From positions 186,001-250,000 of the forward strand of contig JAQVCA010000004.1 of the NCBI GenBank assembly GCA_028690035.1: a DNA stretch of 64,000 bases. The letters run 5' to 3'. The stretch's first letter is position 1. Every line of letters begins with the position of its first letter. A model generated the notes under the pieces. The model was given only the letters and a program-made list of their open reading frames with translations. It searched no databases and had not been told where the DNA came from. Source of the DNA: Comamonas sp. (lineage in GTDB: Bacteria; Pseudomonadota; Gammaproteobacteria; Burkholderiales; Burkholderiaceae_C). The position numbers and the translations under genes were made by a program. Shown here piece by piece: positions 62,349 to 64,000 of this stretch.

Positions 62349-63872
62349 TCATTGGATCGGTTTACAACTTGATGCAGGGCGATGCTGCGCACACCATTTT
62401 CCTGCCATGGCCCTAACAGCCGGGGCTACCAAAGCACAAGCAAGCAGCGTCCCACCACTTGCTAACCCCATCCATGTAAACCCTGCCAAGTCGCGTGTCA
62501 GAGTGGGCAGAAGCGCGTGCAACGCCAGCGCCACACCCGCACCCGCCAGCAGCGGCGGCAGGTTGTCCTGCAAGTACCAGCACAGGGCTTGGCCCGGCAA
62601 CAAGCGCCGGTGCATCCAGGGAATGCCCACCGCCACCGAGACCAGGTTGGCCAGCAGCCAAGGCAGTGCGGCACCTGCAATGCCGTAGCGCTCTACCGCC
62701 CACAGGCACAGGGGCACGCCCAGAGCCAGCGATACGGCATTGAGTCCGGCGGCCAGCCGCGTCCAGCCATGGGCCAGTTGCAGCGCGTACGGTATGTTCA
62801 TCAAGCCATTGAGAGCCGACCCCAGCACCAGCAGCTTCAGGGCAGGGGCCACCTTGGCGGCCAGAGCTGCATCGCCAGTCCACAAAAACAGTACCTCATG
62901 CGCAAACACCACCAGCACCGCCGCCACGGCGGCAATCACCACGGCCAGGTACTGGCTGCTCAAGTGGTACAGCATTAGCAGACCTGCATCATCGTGCTGC
63001 GCCACTTGGCGGCTAAAGCGCGGGTACAGCGCATTAAACATGGGCTGCACCATGCGCCCCAGCCCAGCGGCCACGCTCAGCGCCAAGGTGTAGTAGCCCA
63101 TCTCCTCCAGCGGGCGCACGCTGGTCAGCACCAGGCGATCAACTTGGCTCACGCCCAGCGCCAACACACCAATGGCAAACAGCCCGCCGGCAAAGCGGCT
63201 GCTACCCTGCCAGGCCTCGCGCGTGAAGCGCGCCGTGCGCAGCCCTGGCGGCAAATATCGCCAAACCATCCATGCCGTGACCAGCGACTGCGCTGCACCC
63301 ACCAGCGCATGCCAGCACAAAAACGCTTCTATGCTGGGCAGCACCCACAGCACAGGCAGCACACCCGCATAGCGCAGCGTGGCAAACACCGCGAGGATGG
63401 CATTCAACTGGGGTTGGCGCTCCAGGCCCGAGAGGCAGTTGGCGTAAAAGGTGCTGGGCCACAGCAGTGCAATGGCCACCCCCATGATGGCAATTGCAGT
63501 GCCTGCCTGCCCGGGGGTGATGCTGCGCAGATGGAGCCAATGGTTCGCCAGCAGGCCGCTGGCCAGCCACATCAACACCGCTACCGCAGCAGCCAGCAAC
63601 CAGATCACCACTTCTGATGTGCGCACCAAATCGCGGCTGCCGTCACCCAGTGCCGGGTTGTGCGCGCGACGTGCCAGCTCGCGGTTGGTGGCACCGCCGA
63701 TGCCAAAGTCAAACAACTGCAAGATGGCCTGAAAGCTCAACATTAAGCCCACTAGGCCAAATGCTTCGCCGCCCAAAATGTGCAGGTACTGCGGCAGAAA
63801 AATGACGGCCATCGCCGCTATCCAAATCTGGCCCAGGTAATTGGCCAGTATGTTTCTGCGCAACGCTGCCAT
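62349..63872 (-). CDS. Wzx-type polysaccharide flippase
   Basis: A 507-residue inner-membrane protein of the MOP/PST flippase family with about 12-14 hydrophobic helices. The N-terminus (NILANYLGQIWIAAMAVIFLPQYLHILGGEAFG) is typical of the Wzx family, as are the charged loop RELARRAHN and the paired bundles separated near residue 230. It would flip the lipid-linked repeat across the membrane. It starts nine bases after the stop of the CmcI-like gene, so the two are co-transcribed from outside the window. Confidence 0.88.
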   Translation of the reverse strand: MAALRRNILANYLGQIWIAAMAVIFLPQYLHILGGEAFGLVGLMLSFQAILQLFDFGIGGATNRELARRAHNPALGDGSRDLVRTSEVVIWLLAAAVAVLMWLASGLLANHWLHLRSITPGQAGTAIAIMGVAIALLWPSTFYANCLSGLERQPQLNAILAVFATLRYAGVLPVLWVLPSIEAFLCWHALVGAAQSLVTAWMVWRYLPPGLRTARFTREAWQGSSRFAGGLFAIGVLALGVSQVDRLVLTSVRPLEEMGYYTLALSVAAGLGRMVQPMFNALYPRFSRQVAQHDDAGLLMLYHLSSQYLAVVIAAVAAVLVVFAHEVLFLWTGDAALAAKVAPALKLLVLGSALNGLMNIPYALQLAHGWTRLAAGLNAVSLALGVPLCLWAVERYGIAGAALPWLLANLVSVAVGIPWMHRRLLPGQALCWYLQDNLPPLLAGAGVALALHALLPTLTRDLAGFTWMGLASGGTLLACALVAPAVRAMAGKWCAQHRPASSCKPIQ

Positions 63873-63881
63873 GGGCCAAAC

Positions 63882-64000
63882 TCAACGGTGGCGCAGGTAA
63901 CCGCCGGGGGCCACGGTAATCAACAGCTTGGCCTCCATCTCCTCATCCACTTCAAAGTTCGGGTTTTGCGTCAGGTACTCGCACACGGCTGTTTTGGGGT
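63882..64000 (-). CDS. Cephalosporin hydroxylase (CmcI)-like protein, C-terminal fragment
   Basis: Only the last 38 residues are in the window (frame read on the minus strand from base 64000). The tail TAVCEYLTQNPNFEVDEEMEAKL with a final GGYLRHR matches the C-terminus of the CmcI/rhamnosyl O-methyltransferase family, where a short helix and a final strand close a SAM-binding fold. These proteins are often found in polysaccharide clusters as methyltransferases. The start and catalytic part lie beyond the window, so the call is tentative. Confidence 0.6.
   Translation of the reverse strand, partial: PKTAVCEYLTQNPNFEVDEEMEAKLLITVAPGGYLRHR

Overview
The window is GC-rich chromosomal DNA that looks like a member of the Comamonadaceae (Burkholderiales; Comamonas/Delftia/Acidovorax type). 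The reasons are a Comamonas-like meta-cleavage operon, the gatCAB/mreBCD/mrdA and minCDE neighbourhoods, XylS/BenR regulation and a family of interspersed AGCTAT-ended hairpin repeats. The species cannot be named from sequence alone.

Layout. (1) 1-6713: lower meta-cleavage pathway (dmpD-like hydrolase, hydratase, an SDR, acylating acetaldehyde dehydrogenase and aldolase, a chemoreceptor, decarboxylase, tautomerase), taking ring-cleavage products to pyruvate and acetyl-CoA. (2) 6718-8743: an OmpR-type two-component system on the minus strand. (3) 9141-21063: benzoate block. A BenR/XylS regulator is followed by a minus-strand liv-type ABC importer operon that continues into two hemerythrin-family proteins and BenE; benABCD runs divergently. 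The 218 bp between livK and benA carry two oppositely oriented pairs of perfect BenR/XylS boxes, so uptake, hemerythrins and ring dihydroxylation appear co-regulated. Benzoate would become catechol and feed the meta pathway (catechol 2,3-dioxygenase is not in the window). (4) 21630-26264: TauD-like dioxygenase, CysB-type regulator, VOC protein, SsuD and an amidohydrolase-fold protein (sulfonate use). (5) 26369-30773: recQ, pagL-like lipid A deacylase, FAD-linked oxidase, small unknown gene.

(6) 30787-36985: accessory region split by three near-identical direct terminator repeats into two minus-strand modules. The first has a Ycf46-type AAA+ ATPase and three unknown proteins; the second has an unknown protein, a candidate papain-like cysteine peptidase and a small acidic-tailed protein. 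This is the best place to look for an undescribed system. (7) 37015-53966: housekeeping and cell shape: UbiH-family hydroxylase, minCDE, flavin reductase, metallo-hydrolase, CHASE-PAS-GGDEF-EAL protein, PD-(D/E)XK-like protein, gatCAB, mreBCD, mrdA (no rodA after it). (8) 54249-64000: surface polysaccharide cluster: UDP-sugar dehydrogenase, AlbA_2-type ATP-binding regulator, glycosyltransferases, AT-rich methyltransferase, WecB-type epimerase, Wzx flippase and the 3' end of a CmcI-like gene. Base composition varies, indicating mosaic acquisition.
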